This document shows, in pieces, positions 46,792 to 56,646 of a DNA stretch of 64,000 bases. A program made the translations under genes and the position numbers. The DNA is taken from positions 269,353-333,352 of the forward strand of contig NZ_ML660187.1 of assembly GCF_007483665.1 (NCBI RefSeq), read 5' to 3'. The notes beneath the pieces are model-generated. The model saw only the letters and a program-made list of their open reading frames with translations. It was not told where the DNA came from and did not search any database. The DNA is from Catellatospora sichuanensis. GTDB taxonomy: Bacteria; Actinomycetota; Actinomycetes; Mycobacteriales; Micromonosporaceae. The first letter of the stretch is position 1; each line of letters begins with the position of its first letter.

Positions 46792-47463
46792 ATGTCACGC
46801 AGAGTGGTGAATCTGACGCTGGACACCCTGGAGGACCTGCCGAAGGGGTGTCGTAACTGCGTGTTCTGGGAACTGGATCCGGTTTCCGGGGAGCGCGCCT
46901 GCGCCGCGGGTGACCCAGGCCTGGAGAAGGAGGCTTGGGTCTCGCAGACCCTGCTGGAGTGGGGCTCCTGCGGCAAGATCGCCTACGTCGACGGGATGCC
47001 GGCCGGGTTCGTGCTCTACGCCCCGCCGATGTACGTCCCGCGGGGCAACGCCTTCCCCACCTCGCCGGTCTCCCCCGACGCGGTGCAGCTGATGACGGCA
47101 CACGTGGTCGCCGCCTTCGCGGGTGGCGGGCTGGGCCGGGTGCTGATCCAGTCCGTGGCACGCGACCTCACCAAGCGCGGCATCCGCGCCATCGAGGCGT
47201 TCGGCGACGCGAAGTTCGGCGACCACGCTGAGGAGGAGGACGCCAAGCAGTACAGCTGCCTCGCCCCGGCGGAATTCTTCCTCGCCGTCGGTTTCAAGAC
47301 GGTGCGCCCGCACCCCCGCTTCCCGAGGCTGCGCATGGAACTGCGCACCGCACTGTCGTGGAAGTCCGACGTGGAGTACGCGCTGGAGAAGCTGCTGGGC
47401 TCGATGAGCCCGGAGTTGCTGCGCCCAGGTGTGCGGCCGGCGGTGCGCAGCACCACCAACTGA
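46792..47463 (+). CDS. GNAT-family N-acetyltransferase
   Basis: A 223-residue protein. An N-terminal Cys pair motif (GCRNCVFWE) precedes the GNAT fold. IAYVDGMPAGFVLYAPP supplies beta 4, and VVAAFAGGGLGRVLIQSVARDLTKRGIRAIEAFGD the CoA loop and helix. EEFFLAVGFKTVRPHPRFP-like C-terminal strands follow. The family is conserved next to the parAB/trx region in actinobacteria; the substrate is unknown. The ATG at 46792 is supported by GGAG upstream. Confidence 0.83.
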   Translation: MSRRVVNLTLDTLEDLPKGCRNCVFWELDPVSGERACAAGDPGLEKEAWVSQTLLEWGSCGKIAYVDGMPAGFVLYAPPMYVPRGNAFPTSPVSPDAVQLMTAHVVAAFAGGGLGRVLIQSVARDLTKRGIRAIEAFGDAKFGDHAEEEDAKQYSCLAPAEFFLAVGFKTVRPHPRFPRLRMELRTALSWKSDVEYALEKLLGSMSPELLRPGVRPAVRSTTN

Positions 47464-47470
47464 AGCGCTG

Positions 47471-48754
47471 CTATCGCTCGGTTGCCGCGGGCAGCGGGCT
47501 GCGGACCGCCAGTTCAGCGCGATCCGCGGCGGCGCGGCCGGAGGCCCAGCCCGCGGCGTTGGCGACCCGCGAGGTCCGGCTGACGCGGTGTGGGAACAGG
47601 TCCTCGAACGCGGTGTCGACGGCCTCGGTCCGGGCGGCCAGCACGGGTACCAGGTCGGTGCCCAGGGACGCTGCCGCGTCGACCTCCTCGCGGACCTCGG
47701 TGAGCCGTTCCCCGATGCGGTGGGCGTACGCGCTGAGGAACGCCTGCCGGAACGAGCGCACGTCGTTGCGGCCGTACCGGTCGGCGCGCTGGTTCGCGGT
47801 GGTCATCGCGTGGATCGCCTGGACGAGCAGCGAGGTGTAGAGCATCTCGACGGCGTCGAGGTCGGGGCCGAAGCCGACGATGGTGCTCAGGCCGAGGTCC
47901 TTGAAGTTGAGCGCACGGCAGCGGTTGGCCTCGGCCACCACCTGCAGCAGCATCGCTTTCGGCCCCTCGTAGGGGTTGGCGATGACGATGCGGCGGCTCT
48001 CGGGACCGTCGCTGATTCCGGCGGCGGCATCGACCAGCGCGTGGTCGATGCTGTGCCGGGCCATCAGCTGCTGGGCCTTGGTGGTGAACGCTTCGGCTTC
48101 CTCCGGGAAGTCAGTCGACTCCGCTTTGGCCAGCAATGCCCTGATCCGGTCAAGCATGCGCTTATCTGCGTACTCTGTCGCATCGGACGCAGCACGGCGC
48201 GGTCGGACCGGTGAGCCCGGCGCGTGCCCGGCGTGCTCCAAGGGTGGCAGCTCCTGGTAGAGCCAGCGCATCAGCTCGAACGCACCGCCGAGCACCTTGA
48301 GCCGGTCCAGTGAGTGCCTGGCGCCGAACTGGGCCAGCTGGCCGGCGTCGCCGTGCCACCACACGGTCGCGTCGATCGCCGCCAGCTCGGCCGCCCAACG
48401 ACGGTCGACGGTCGCCGGGTCGTGAGCCCGCATCCGGCTCGCCGTCACGTCGGCGAGCAGCTGTGCCATCCAGCTGCCGGCGGACTTCGGGGCTCCCGCG
48501 CGCACGGCGAAGCGGCGCAGCGTGTGGTCCAGCTCGACGGGCCGCCAGTTGCTGTTCCAGGTGTGCTGCACCGCCTGTTCGAGCGCGTGCGACACGGCCC
48601 CGTCGACGGCCTGCGGGTCGAGGGTGCTGGCGTACACCTGGTCGCACACGACGCGGTAGCGCCGGTGGTCGCGCTGTAGGAGCGCGGCGGCGATCTCGAC
48701 CAGCATCCGGTCGGCGTAGCGGCGCGCCTGCTCCGCAGTGGGGGTGGTCGGCAC
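47471..48754 (-). CDS. DUF2786 domain-containing protein
   Basis: A 427-residue soluble protein. The DUF2786 hallmark is in the middle: DKRMLDRIRALLAKAESTDF, then EEAEAFTTKAQQLMARHSID. The N-terminal half is helical and unassigned; the C-terminal part has FGPDLDAVEMLYTSLLVQA and SFRQAFLSAYAHRIGERL. The function of the family is unknown. The GTG start at 48754 lies 3 nt after the amidase stop, so they are co-transcribed. Confidence 0.8.
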   Translation of the reverse strand: MPTTPTAEQARRYADRMLVEIAAALLQRDHRRYRVVCDQVYASTLDPQAVDGAVSHALEQAVQHTWNSNWRPVELDHTLRRFAVRAGAPKSAGSWMAQLLADVTASRMRAHDPATVDRRWAAELAAIDATVWWHGDAGQLAQFGARHSLDRLKVLGGAFELMRWLYQELPPLEHAGHAPGSPVRPRRAASDATEYADKRMLDRIRALLAKAESTDFPEEAEAFTTKAQQLMARHSIDHALVDAAAGISDGPESRRIVIANPYEGPKAMLLQVVAEANRCRALNFKDLGLSTIVGFGPDLDAVEMLYTSLLVQAIHAMTTANQRADRYGRNDVRSFRQAFLSAYAHRIGERLTEVREEVDAAASLGTDLVPVLAARTEAVDTAFEDLFPHRVSRTSRVANAAGWASGRAAADRAELAVRSPLPAATER

Positions 48755-48756
48755 GG

Positions 48757-49911
48757 TCAGCTCGGCAGGGCGAGGCGGAGCGCGCTCACGTCGATGGTGC
48801 CGGTCTTCACGTCGATCTCGACCGGGTAGTACATCCGCTGCACGGCGGCGACGATGGCCTCCACCACGCGCTCGCGGAACATCGGATCGATCAGCTGTGC
48901 GCGGTCCTTCGGAGAGGTCAGGTAGCCCACGTCCACGCGCACCGCGGGCATGCGGGTGTAGCGCAGCAACTCCCAGGTCTTGGCGTGGGTGTGGCAGTTG
49001 CGCAGGCCGGTGCGCACCACGATCTCGCGCTGGACCAGGCCGGCCAGTCGCTCCCCCATCGTCGAGGTGACGCCGTTCGAGGTGCCGTAGTGGTAGGTGG
49101 CCACGCCGTCGGCCTGCGGGTTGTGGTGGCCGTCGATGTGCAGCGAGATCAGCAGGTCCGCGGCGAGGTCGTTGGCGAGTTGCGCGCGGTCCAGGTCGCT
49201 GGGCGCCTCGATCGGCAGCGGGCCGCGGGTCAGGTGCACCCGCATGCCGGCCGCGGCGAGCCGGCCCTCCAGCCGGGTGGCGAGGTCGTAGGCCAGGTCG
49301 GACTCGGTCCAGCGCAGCGGGCCGTCGGGCACCACCACGCCCGGATCGGAGCCGCCGTGCCCCGGGTCGACGATGATCTGCCGCCCGACCAGGCTCGGGC
49401 CGGTCTGCCGGAAGGTGACCTCCTCGCGCAGCTTCAGCGGGGAGCCGCCGACCACCTTGCGCCCGAGCCGGCGCAGCATGTGCAGGGTCTGCGGGCCGCA
49501 GGTGCCGTCCGGGGTGAGGCCCATCTCGCGCTGGAAGGCCGACAGGCCCCGCGCGGTGCGCGGCCCGTAGACGCCGTCCGTGCGGCCGACGTCGTAGCCC
49601 ATCTCCAGCAGGCGCTCCTGCAACTGGCGCACGTCGTCGCCGCGCAGTGGGTCGGAGACGCTGAAGTAGAGCGTCCGGGCGCCCAGGGTCCACCGGGCCG
49701 CGTCCAGGGCACGCCAGGTCTCCGCACCCACCTCGCCGTCCACGGACAGCCCACGGTCCTGCTGGAAGGCGCGCACGGCCCGTTCCACGCCCATGTTGAA
49801 GTGGTCCGCCTCGGCCGGGTCGACCGGGGCTTCCAACAGCCCCAGCGCGACCAGGATCGACCGGATCTCGGTGACGGCCGGGCCGCGCTCACCGCGCTTG
49901 ATGGCTCGCAC
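48757..49911 (-). CDS. cwlM: CwlM-type N-acetylmuramoyl-L-alanine amidase homologue
   Basis: A 384-residue protein with two N-terminal peptidoglycan-binding (PG_binding_1) repeats (FQQDRGLSVDGEVG and FQREMGLTPDGTCG). An Amidase_3 domain follows, with ligand motifs IIVDPGHGGSDPG, TESDLAYDL and LLISLHIDGHHN. Where active enzymes have an E in the xxExGFLSN motif, this one has VRVDVGYLTSP. This substitution and the lack of a signal peptide resemble CwlM, a cytoplasmic regulator of MurA in mycobacteria. The start is fixed by AGGAGG 6 nt before the GTG at 49911. Confidence 0.83.
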   Translation of the reverse strand: MRAIKRGERGPAVTEIRSILVALGLLEAPVDPAEADHFNMGVERAVRAFQQDRGLSVDGEVGAETWRALDAARWTLGARTLYFSVSDPLRGDDVRQLQERLLEMGYDVGRTDGVYGPRTARGLSAFQREMGLTPDGTCGPQTLHMLRRLGRKVVGGSPLKLREEVTFRQTGPSLVGRQIIVDPGHGGSDPGVVVPDGPLRWTESDLAYDLATRLEGRLAAAGMRVHLTRGPLPIEAPSDLDRAQLANDLAADLLISLHIDGHHNPQADGVATYHYGTSNGVTSTMGERLAGLVQREIVVRTGLRNCHTHAKTWELLRYTRMPAVRVDVGYLTSPKDRAQLIDPMFRERVVEAIVAAVQRMYYPVEIDVKTGTIDVSALRLALPS

Positions 49912-50062
49912 AGCGGACCTCCTGGTAAACCTCACAAATGCCACCGGAGCCTATCGCGCCGCGCGGGCCGGTAGGGATCTCGAACCTGTAGTCGTTCCGA
50001 CGCGCCGTCCCGGTGCGTTCCACCGGACCCCGACCATGTTCCACGGTCCGGCCCCGGACAAA

Positions 50063-50100
50063 CCCGTGGGGCCCGGAGCCGTAGCTCAGAGCCCCACGGG
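50063..50100 (-). terminator. Terminator after trxA
   Basis: A 10-bp stem (CCCGTGGGGC/GCCCCACGGG) with an 18-nt loop. On the minus strand it is followed by TTTG. It separates the trx genes from the amidase. Confidence 0.6.
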
Positions 50101-50111
50101 GTGATACAGCG

Positions 50112-50435
50112 TCAGAGTGCCGACTCGATGAGCCGGACGATGTCGCCCTTGGGCTTGGCGCCCGCCACCGACTGCACCGGCTGCCCGCCCTTGAACAGGG
50201 TCAGCGTCGGCACGGACATGACGCGGTAGGCCCGCGCGGTCTCCGGGTTGGCGTCGATGTCCAGCTTGACGATGGTGACCTGGTCGCCCATCTCGGTGGC
50301 GATCTCCTCGAGCACCGGCGCGACCTTGCGGCACGGCCCGCACCACTCGGCCCAGAAGTCCACCAGCACCGGCTTGTCGGACTGCAGTACGTCACTGACG
50401 AACGTCGCGTCGGTGACCGCCTTCGCGGATCCCAT
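50112..50435 (-). CDS. trxA: Thioredoxin
   Basis: A 107-residue thioredoxin with the active site [14 protein letters not shown] and cis-Pro [12 protein letters not shown]. Reduced by TrxB with NADPH, it keeps cytoplasmic thiols reduced. The ATG at 50435 has AGGAGAG about 6 nt upstream; the upstream open frame is not thioredoxin. It lies 135 nt after trxB on the same strand. Confidence 0.96.
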   Translation of the reverse strand: MGSAKAVTDATFVSDVLQSDKPVLVDFWAEWCGPCRKVAPVLEEIATEMGDQVTIVKLDIDANPETARAYRVMSVPTLTLFKGGQPVQSVAGAKPKGDIVRLIESAL

Positions 50436-50570
50436 TCGGGTCTCTCCTATCTCAGAATCTTGCCGTCTTGGTGTCCAGCGGCCGGTTCGCACCGGTTCAA
50501 AGCTTGCGCGGGTGCCGGGCCGTGGGCCTGTCACCGGTGCGCCAGACTGTGCTGGCTGTTCTTGGCGCAA

Positions 50571-51494
50571 CTAGTGCGCCAGGAAGCGCTCCGCGTCGAG
50601 CGCCGCGGTGCAGCCCGTGCCGGCCGCGGTGATGGCCTGGCGGTAGGTGTGGTCGACCAGATCACCCGCGGCGAAGACGCCGGGGATGTCGGTACGGGTG
50701 CTCGGTGCGTCGACCTTCACGTAGCCCTCGTCGTCGAGCTCGACCTGGCCGCGGAACATCTCGCTGCGCGGGTCGTGGCCGATGGCGACGAACACGCCGG
50801 TCGCGGCGAGTTCACGGGACTCGCCGGTGATGACGTTGTGCACGCGGACGCCGGAGACCTTGCCGTCGGTGCCGAGGACCTCGTCGATGACGGTGTTCCA
50901 CTCGACGGAGATCTTCTCGTTGGCCAGCGCGCGCTCCGCCATGATCTTGCTGGCACGGAACTCGTCGCGGCGGTGGATGATCGTGACGTGCTCGGCGAAG
51001 CGGGTGAGGAACGTCGCCTCCTCCATGGCCGAGTCGCCGCCGCCGACGACCACGATGCGCTGGCCCTTGAAGAAGAAGCCGTCACAGGTGGCACAGGAGG
51101 ACACGCCGTGGCCGAGCAGTTCCTGCTCGCCCGGCACGCCCATCGGGCGCCAGGCCGAACCGGTGGTCAGCACGACCGCACGGGCGCGGTACTCCCGGTC
51201 GCCGACCCATACGCTCTTGACGTCGCCGGCCAGCTCGACGCGGGTGGCGTTGTCGGTGATGAACTCGGTGCCGAAGCGCTCGGCCTGCTTGCGCATCTGG
51301 TCCATCAGCTCGGGACCCATGACCCCGTCCGGGAAGCCGGGGAAGTTCTCCACCTCGGTGGTGGTCATCAGCGCTCCGCCCGACTCGACGCCCTCGATGA
51401 GCAGGGGCTTCAAGTTGGCCCGAGCAGCGTAGACGGCGGCGGTGTACCCGGCCGGACCCGAGCCGACAATGATCAGGTTTCGGACGTTCTCCAC
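50571..51494 (-). CDS. trxB: Thioredoxin reductase
   Basis: A 307-residue FAD/NADPH enzyme. The FAD motif is [19 protein letters not shown], the redox CATC lies in [13 protein letters not shown], the NADPH motif is [16 protein letters not shown], and the C-terminal FAD loop is [18 protein letters not shown]. The GTG at 51494 is preferred, with AAGGGAG upstream. It is linked to sigM-rsmA upstream and trxA downstream, the usual actinobacterial order. Confidence 0.96.
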   Translation of the reverse strand: MENVRNLIIVGSGPAGYTAAVYAARANLKPLLIEGVESGGALMTTTEVENFPGFPDGVMGPELMDQMRKQAERFGTEFITDNATRVELAGDVKSVWVGDREYRARAVVLTTGSAWRPMGVPGEQELLGHGVSSCATCDGFFFKGQRIVVVGGGDSAMEEATFLTRFAEHVTIIHRRDEFRASKIMAERALANEKISVEWNTVIDEVLGTDGKVSGVRVHNVITGESRELAATGVFVAIGHDPRSEMFRGQVELDDEGYVKVDAPSTRTDIPGVFAAGDLVDHTYRQAITAAGTGCTAALDAERFLAH

Positions 51495-51612
51495 GAGACG
51501 CGCTCCCTTGGGTCGACACGAACTGTTCGCGCCGTACTTGTCGCTGGCTGAAACGCCATCGTACGGAGCGAGCATTCCATTACGGCCCCAGCGGTGGGTC
51601 AGCTCACTGTGT

Positions 51613-52461
51613 CTAGTTACGGGGGCTGCGGAACAGCTCGTCAGCGCCGTTCTCGCCGCACTGCGGACCGGCCACGAACCACCAGGCACCGCTGGTCGTG
51701 TCGACCGTCACGACGACCGCCGGACGCCCCTCGAAGCGGGCGAAGTCAGCCCAGGTGACCGTGCCGGGCAGGGCCGTCTGGATCGCGTTCAGGCAGTTCG
51801 CGAGCGCGACGGGGGATTCGGTCAGCCGGTTCAGGTCGCCGGCCGCGGAAAGCGTGTTCTCGCCGGTTCCGGCGGCCGCGGAACTCGGGGTGGTCTTCCG
51901 AGTCATGAGGTTCTGGTCGCTCAGCATCTCGGGGCGGTAGTCGGTGCCGCTGGCGTCGACCGGCACGCGGACGTCCGCCCCCGCCGCAGCGGGTGCCGCT
52001 CCGTCCTCCGCGCTGAAGCCGGTGGTCGCCTCCTGCACCGTCGTGGCGAGCGGGCCGAGGGGCAGCACGATGCCGGCCAGCGCGAGTGCGCCGACGGCGA
52101 CGGCGACCGGGGTGGCCCAGCGTCGCCAACCGCGCCGGGACGGGCGCGGGCTGCGGAAGTCCCGGTTGAGCGTCCGCTCGCCCACCGCTGCCCGGGGTGG
52201 GCTCGTCGGGGACGCGGTGAACTCCGGGGACGCCAGCAGGATGTCGAAGCGCGCGGCGATGTCGTCGGGCATCGGCTCGGCGGCGGCGGCCAGGGCAGCC
52301 AGGTCGGCGTCGACCAGCAGGAGCGCCGAGCGCAGGTCGGTGGCGGCGGAGCGCCAGGCGGGATCGTCGGCGACGAGCCGGGCGATCCGGTCGTGCTCCG
52401 GGGTGCCGTCCAGCGCACCGCCGACGTAGTCGGCCAGCAGGTCGAGATCGACTGCGCTCAT
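51613..52461 (-). CDS. Putative anti-sigma factor of SigM
   Basis: A 282-residue membrane protein. The N-terminal [20 protein letters not shown] segment resembles the anti-sigma cytoplasmic domain. A single transmembrane helix lies near residues 112-133 ([20 protein letters not shown]), followed by an outer domain with [20 protein letters not shown]. There is no HxxxCxxC zinc motif. The ATG overlaps the sigM stop by one base (TGATG), giving coupling. The position between sigM and trxB matches RsmA-type anti-sigma genes. Confidence 0.75.
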   Translation of the reverse strand: MSAVDLDLLADYVGGALDGTPEHDRIARLVADDPAWRSAATDLRSALLLVDADLAALAAAAEPMPDDIAARFDILLASPEFTASPTSPPRAAVGERTLNRDFRSPRPSRRGWRRWATPVAVAVGALALAGIVLPLGPLATTVQEATTGFSAEDGAAPAAAGADVRVPVDASGTDYRPEMLSDQNLMTRKTTPSSAAAGTGENTLSAAGDLNRLTESPVALANCLNAIQTALPGTVTWADFARFEGRPAVVVTVDTTSGAWWFVAGPQCGENGADELFRSPRN

Positions 52462-53099
52462 CAGGGCCCCCCTCCCGGTGTGACGTCCTGCGGTTGTGTC
52501 CCTCCGACGTCGGTGGAGTCGCTGAGGTTGCGCAGGTGCCCCAACATCACAGCGAGCCGGGCGCGGCCCCGTGAGCAGCGGCTTTTGATCGTGCCTTCGG
52601 CCACCCCCATCAATTGCGCGACCTCTGCCACCGAGTAGCCCTGCAGGTCCACGAGCACGAGCGCGGCACGCTGGTCGTACGGCAGCCCGGCCAGCGCGGC
52701 CCGGACCACCATCGCGGTGTCGTGGTCGGTGCTGGGCGCGGCGGGTTCGTTGCGTGCCGGGGCGTGCCGGTCCTCGTCGTCCGCGCCGGCCTGCCCGGGC
52801 AGCGGCACGGTGGGGTGGGCCTGGCGGCGGCGCAGCCGGTCCACGCAGGCGTTCACCACGATGCGGTGCAGCCACGTGGTGACCGCCGCCTCGCCCCGGA
52901 ACCTGGCCGCGGCGCGGTGCGCCGACAGCATCGCCTCCTGCAGCGCGTCGGCGGCGTCCTCGCGGTCGTTGGTGGTCCGGAGCGCGACCGCCCAGAGCCG
53001 GTCCCGGTGGCGGCGGAAGAGCACCCCGAAGGCATCGGGCTCGCCGGCGGCGTGTGCGGCCAGCAGCTCCTCGTCCGTTCGGGGGTCCTGCCCGGTCAC
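52461..53099 (-). CDS. sigM: ECF sigma factor SigM
   Basis: A 212-residue ECF sigma factor. Region 2 has EPDAFGVLFRRHRDRLWAVA and EDAADALQEAMLSAHRAAAR, then WLHRIVVNACVDRLRRR. Region 4 has LPYDQRAALVLVDLQGYSVA and the helix-turn-helix GVAEGTIKSRCSRGRARL. The GTG start overlaps the upstream pseudokinase stop (GTGA). The neighbourhood pseudokinase-sigM-antisigma-trxB-trxA is the conserved actinobacterial sigM locus, tied to envelope and redox stress. Confidence 0.92.
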   Translation of the reverse strand: MTGQDPRTDEELLAAHAAGEPDAFGVLFRRHRDRLWAVALRTTNDREDAADALQEAMLSAHRAAARFRGEAAVTTWLHRIVVNACVDRLRRRQAHPTVPLPGQAGADDEDRHAPARNEPAAPSTDHDTAMVVRAALAGLPYDQRAALVLVDLQGYSVAEVAQLMGVAEGTIKSRCSRGRARLAVMLGHLRNLSDSTDVGGTQPQDVTPGGGP

Positions 53100-54619
53100 T
53101 GCACCTCTACCACGATCTCCTGCACGCCGACGCGGTAGGGAAATTCGGTCTCGGTGGGGTCCTGCGGCAGATCGGTGATCCAGACCATCAGGTACTGGTA
53201 CGGCGTCGAGGCGTCGGTGGAGAACACCATGGTGGTGCCCGAGTCCTTGCCGAAGGCCTGGGACCCGGCGACCTGCTTGAAGGTGTCGACGATGGTCCTG
53301 TCGCCGGCCCTGGAGTCCGGCGCACCCGCGGAGCCGCCCATCAGCGCCGCCGAGGCGCCGGGCGTGGAGAGCTGGATCGTCACGCTGGACACCAACTGCG
53401 GTTTGTCCAGCGAGATCAGGATGCCGATGCCCTTTTTGTCGGTGTTGCCGAAGTTCGACCTCTTGTAGCCGGTCGTCTTCCACAGCGTCTTCGCGTCGCC
53501 GTCGACCATGTTCGGCGCCTGGGTCGCGTTGTCCCTGTCCCCGAACGGGGCGATGATGCGTACCTGGTTCGCGGTCAGGTTGAGCGCCTTGGGCTGCGGC
53601 GCGGCGCTGGCACTGGCCTCTACCGCGACGTTGCCGGACGGCCGGGCCGAGGGCGGCTCGGTCGCATCGGCGTTGAGCGCACGGACCGCCAGGACCAGGC
53701 CGGAGACCACCAGTGCGAGTGCGACGCCGCCGGCGACCAGCAGCCGCGGGGTGGCCGCGCGGGGGGCGGGCTCCGCCGGGGCGGTCTCGTCGGCGAACCG
53801 CAGGGTGCCGTTGCCGCCGAAGAGCAGGCGCTCGCCGGTGTCCAGCCGCGCCAGCTCGCCGGTGAGCACCTGCGCCGTGGGCAGCGCCAGCTTCGCGTCG
53901 AGCAGGTCCATGACCAGGTCGTCGAGGTAGGTGGGCACGCCGGCGCGCACCTGGCGCGGGGCGACCAGGGCGCCGGTGCTGTCGCGGCGGCCGTCGGCCA
54001 GCGCGGTGGTCCGGCCCGCCTCGGCGCGCGGCCAGTGGCCGGTGAGCATGAAGTAGGCCAGCGCGCCGAGGCTGCGCACGTCGGCCTCGTTGCTGGTGGT
54101 CGAGTCGACCCGGGCGTCGGCCAGCACGACCCGCCCGTCGGCGGCGACCAGGACCGTGCCGGGGTGTACGTTGCCGTGCGCCATGCCGCTGGCGTGCAGC
54201 GCGGACACCGCGTCGGCGACCGCATGCAGCACCGAGGTGGTGCGCTCGGCGTCGAACGGGCCCTCCTCGGCGACCAGGTCACGCAGGGCGGTGCCGTCGA
54301 TCCACTCGCGGATCACGTAGGCCCGCTCGCCCTCGTCGATCGCGTCGTAGACGCCGATCAGGTTGCCGTGCACGACGCGGCTGGCGGTCACCGCGGCGGA
54401 GAGCATCTCCTCGGCCGAGGCTCCACCCGGCGTACGCAGCACCAGGGCGACCGGACGGCGCAACACGATGTCGACTCCGCGCCAGACCTGGCGGCCGGCG
54501 CTGTCATCGTTGATGTGCTCCTCAAGGCGGTAGCGCTCGGCGAGCACGTCGCCCACCGCAAGCCCACCCAGCGATCCGGCAGCGGACCCGGCCGCTTGAC
54601 CCTCGCCGACCTGGGTCAC
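53096..54619 (-). CDS. MurJ-associated membrane pseudokinase
   Basis: A protein kinase fold (about residues 25-280) lacking catalytic residues: the VAIK lysine position reads PVALVLR, HRD becomes HGNVHPG, and DFG becomes DAR. A transmembrane helix (LLVAGGVALALVVSGLVLAV) follows, then an extracytoplasmic discoidin/galactose-binding-like domain (GIGILISLDKPQLVSSVTIQ). Mycobacterial MviN carries the same pseudokinase fused to MurJ; here it is a separate gene. The GTG at 54619 is favoured by GGGAGG 6 nt upstream, although the frame is open to 54679. Likely a scaffold for FHA-protein control of cell-wall synthesis. Confidence 0.82.
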   Translation of the reverse strand: MTQVGEGQAAGSAAGSLGGLAVGDVLAERYRLEEHINDDSAGRQVWRGVDIVLRRPVALVLRTPGGASAEEMLSAAVTASRVVHGNLIGVYDAIDEGERAYVIREWIDGTALRDLVAEEGPFDAERTTSVLHAVADAVSALHASGMAHGNVHPGTVLVAADGRVVLADARVDSTTSNEADVRSLGALAYFMLTGHWPRAEAGRTTALADGRRDSTGALVAPRQVRAGVPTYLDDLVMDLLDAKLALPTAQVLTGELARLDTGERLLFGGNGTLRFADETAPAEPAPRAATPRLLVAGGVALALVVSGLVLAVRALNADATEPPSARPSGNVAVEASASAAPQPKALNLTANQVRIIAPFGDRDNATQAPNMVDGDAKTLWKTTGYKRSNFGNTDKKGIGILISLDKPQLVSSVTIQLSTPGASAALMGGSAGAPDSRAGDRTIVDTFKQVAGSQAFGKDSGTTMVFSTDASTPYQYLMVWITDLPQDPTETEFPYRVGVQEIVVEVQ

Positions 54620-54909
54620 CCCGTCCTCCCTCATCAAGCAGTCGCTCTCTATCAGCTCGGCTCGGATTCGATCAGCCATCTGGCGCGTGTCGAAGCCGTC
54701 GCATTGTTGTCCGCTATCTAGAGAGCCTAGGCGCTCCGCTCGGTTGCCGAGTGCGACCTTACAGCTATCCGACGAATCGGCGCACCGGCAAGGGGCAGGT
54801 TCCCGGACTCGAACGTATATCAGTCGTCGGTCCGGATACTTCGTGCGCGTGACCCAAAATAGCTACGCTTCCTCCATATCGGGCAAAATATGGCAAGGGG
54901 ACGTATCTC

Positions 54910-56430
54910 ATGGTGGACGCGGCGACGACAAGGACGGGGTACACCTTCGACGGCCCGGCACTCGACCTCGGCGCACTCGTGGGCGACGGCGGCAAGGCCG
55001 ACCCCGACTGCCCGATCCGGGTCCCGCTGGCCATGCTGAACCGGCACGGCCTGGTGGCCGGGGCCACCGGCACCGGCAAGACCAAGACGCTGCAGGTGAT
55101 GGCCGAGCAGCTGTCCGCGGCCGGCGTGCCGGTCTTCCTCGCCGACATCAAGGGCGACGTCAGCGGTATGGCCGCCCCGGCCGTGCCCAGCGAACGGATC
55201 ACCGAGCGCATGGCCGAACTCGGCCAGCCGTGGATCCCGACCGCATACCCCTGCGAGTTCCTCACCCTCGGCGGCAAGGGCGTCGGCGTGCCCGTGCGTG
55301 CCAGCATCACCGACTTCGGGCCCCTGCTGCTGGCCAAGGTCATGGACCTGACCGAGGTACAGACGTCCTCGCTCAACCTGGTCTTCCACTTCGCCGACGC
55401 CAAAGGGCTGCCGCTCGTCGACGTCAAGGACCTGCGGGCGGTGATCCAGTACCTGGTCTCCGACGAGGGCTCGGCCGAGCTGAAAAGCCTGGGCGGGCTG
55501 TCCAAGCAGACCGCCGGGGTGCTGCTGCGCGAGCTGATCGCGTTCAGCGACGCCGGAGCGGACGCATTCTTCGGCGAACCCGAGTTCGCCACCACCGACC
55601 TGCTCCGCAACGCCCCCGACGGGCGGGGCATGGTCACCATCCTGGAGCTGCCCGGCGTGGTCGCCCAGCCCGCGCTGTTCTCCTCATTCCTGATGTGGCT
55701 GCTCGCCGACCTCTACCAGGAGCTGCCGGAGGTCGGCGATCCCGACAAACCCAGGCTCGTGTTCTTCTTCGACGAGGCGCACCTGCTGTTCCGGGACGCC
55801 TCCAAGGCCTTCCTGGAGTCGATCACCCAGACGGTTCGGCTGATCCGGTCCAAGGGTGTCGGGGTCTTCTTCGTCACGCAGACCCCCAAGGACGTACACG
55901 CCGACGTGCTCGCCCAGCTCGGCAGCCGGGTCCAGCACGCGCTGCGGGCGTACACCCCCGACGACGCGAAGGCGCTGAGAGCGACCGTCTCGACGTTCCC
56001 GAAGTCGGACTACGACCTGGAGGAGGTGCTCACCCAGCTCGGCACCGGCGAGGCGATCGTGACCGTGCTGAACGAGAAGGGAGCCCCGACGCCGGTCGCC
56101 TGGACCCGGCTGCGGGCGCCCCAGTCGTTGATGGCAGCCGTCGAGCCTGCGGTGATGGCGGCGCTGGTCGCCGGTTCGCCGCTCGGCGCGAAGTACAGCC
56201 AGCCGGTGGACCGGGAGTCGGCGTACGAGATGCTGGCCGCCCGGCTCGCGCCGCCGACGCAGGCCGCGCCCGTGCCGACGCAGGCGCCCGCTCCCCCGCC
56301 GGCCAGGGCCGAGCCGAACCTCGCCGAGCAGATCCTCGGCTCCAAGACCACCAAGCGCCTGCTCACCACGGCAGCCGCCGCGGCCGGCACCGCCATCATC
56401 CGCTCCATCTTCGGCACCCGCCGCCGCTGA
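54910..56430 (+). CDS. HerA-like helicase/ATPase (DUF853)
   Basis: A 506-residue FtsK/HerA-superfamily ATPase. Walker A is GATGTGKTKTLQV near residues 52-64, followed by FLADIKGDVSGMA. Walker B is RLVFFFDEAHLLF and the sensor motif VGVFFVTQTPKDVHADVLAQ. The C-terminus is Pro/Ala-rich with a small hydrophobic tail. DUF853 proteins are stand-alone HerA-type ATPases of unclear DNA-related role. AAGGGG lies about 10 nt before the ATG. It is oriented against its neighbours, between murJ and the pseudokinase. Confidence 0.85.
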   Translation: MVDAATTRTGYTFDGPALDLGALVGDGGKADPDCPIRVPLAMLNRHGLVAGATGTGKTKTLQVMAEQLSAAGVPVFLADIKGDVSGMAAPAVPSERITERMAELGQPWIPTAYPCEFLTLGGKGVGVPVRASITDFGPLLLAKVMDLTEVQTSSLNLVFHFADAKGLPLVDVKDLRAVIQYLVSDEGSAELKSLGGLSKQTAGVLLRELIAFSDAGADAFFGEPEFATTDLLRNAPDGRGMVTILELPGVVAQPALFSSFLMWLLADLYQELPEVGDPDKPRLVFFFDEAHLLFRDASKAFLESITQTVRLIRSKGVGVFFVTQTPKDVHADVLAQLGSRVQHALRAYTPDDAKALRATVSTFPKSDYDLEEVLTQLGTGEAIVTVLNEKGAPTPVAWTRLRAPQSLMAAVEPAVMAALVAGSPLGAKYSQPVDRESAYEMLAARLAPPTQAAPVPTQAPAPPPARAEPNLAEQILGSKTTKRLLTTAAAAAGTAIIRSIFGTRRR

Positions 56431-56473
56431 CCGCCCAACCGCCCGCGCAACGTGGCCCGCTCCAGTCCCTGAG

Positions 56474-56540
56474 GCTGCACTTTCGGGGAAACTGCGCCTT
56501 CGAGTTCGCCCGGGATCGACACTTTCCCCGAAACTGCAGC
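56474..56540. repeat. Palindromic REP-like element beside the HerA-like gene
   Basis: The outer arms GCTGCACTTTCGGGGAAACT and ACTTTCCCCGAAACTGCAGC pair with two mismatches. It is intergenic, between the HerA-like gene end and the murJ end, where a bidirectional terminator would be expected. Confidence 0.65.
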
Positions 56541-56646
56541 ACATACGTCGTGGGGCGGGCGGAATCACGGATACGGGAGGTCGGCATGCAGCGAGGCCGC
56601 GGTTTCCGGGAAACCGCGGCCTCACTGAACGAGTGGTCGAGCCGGG

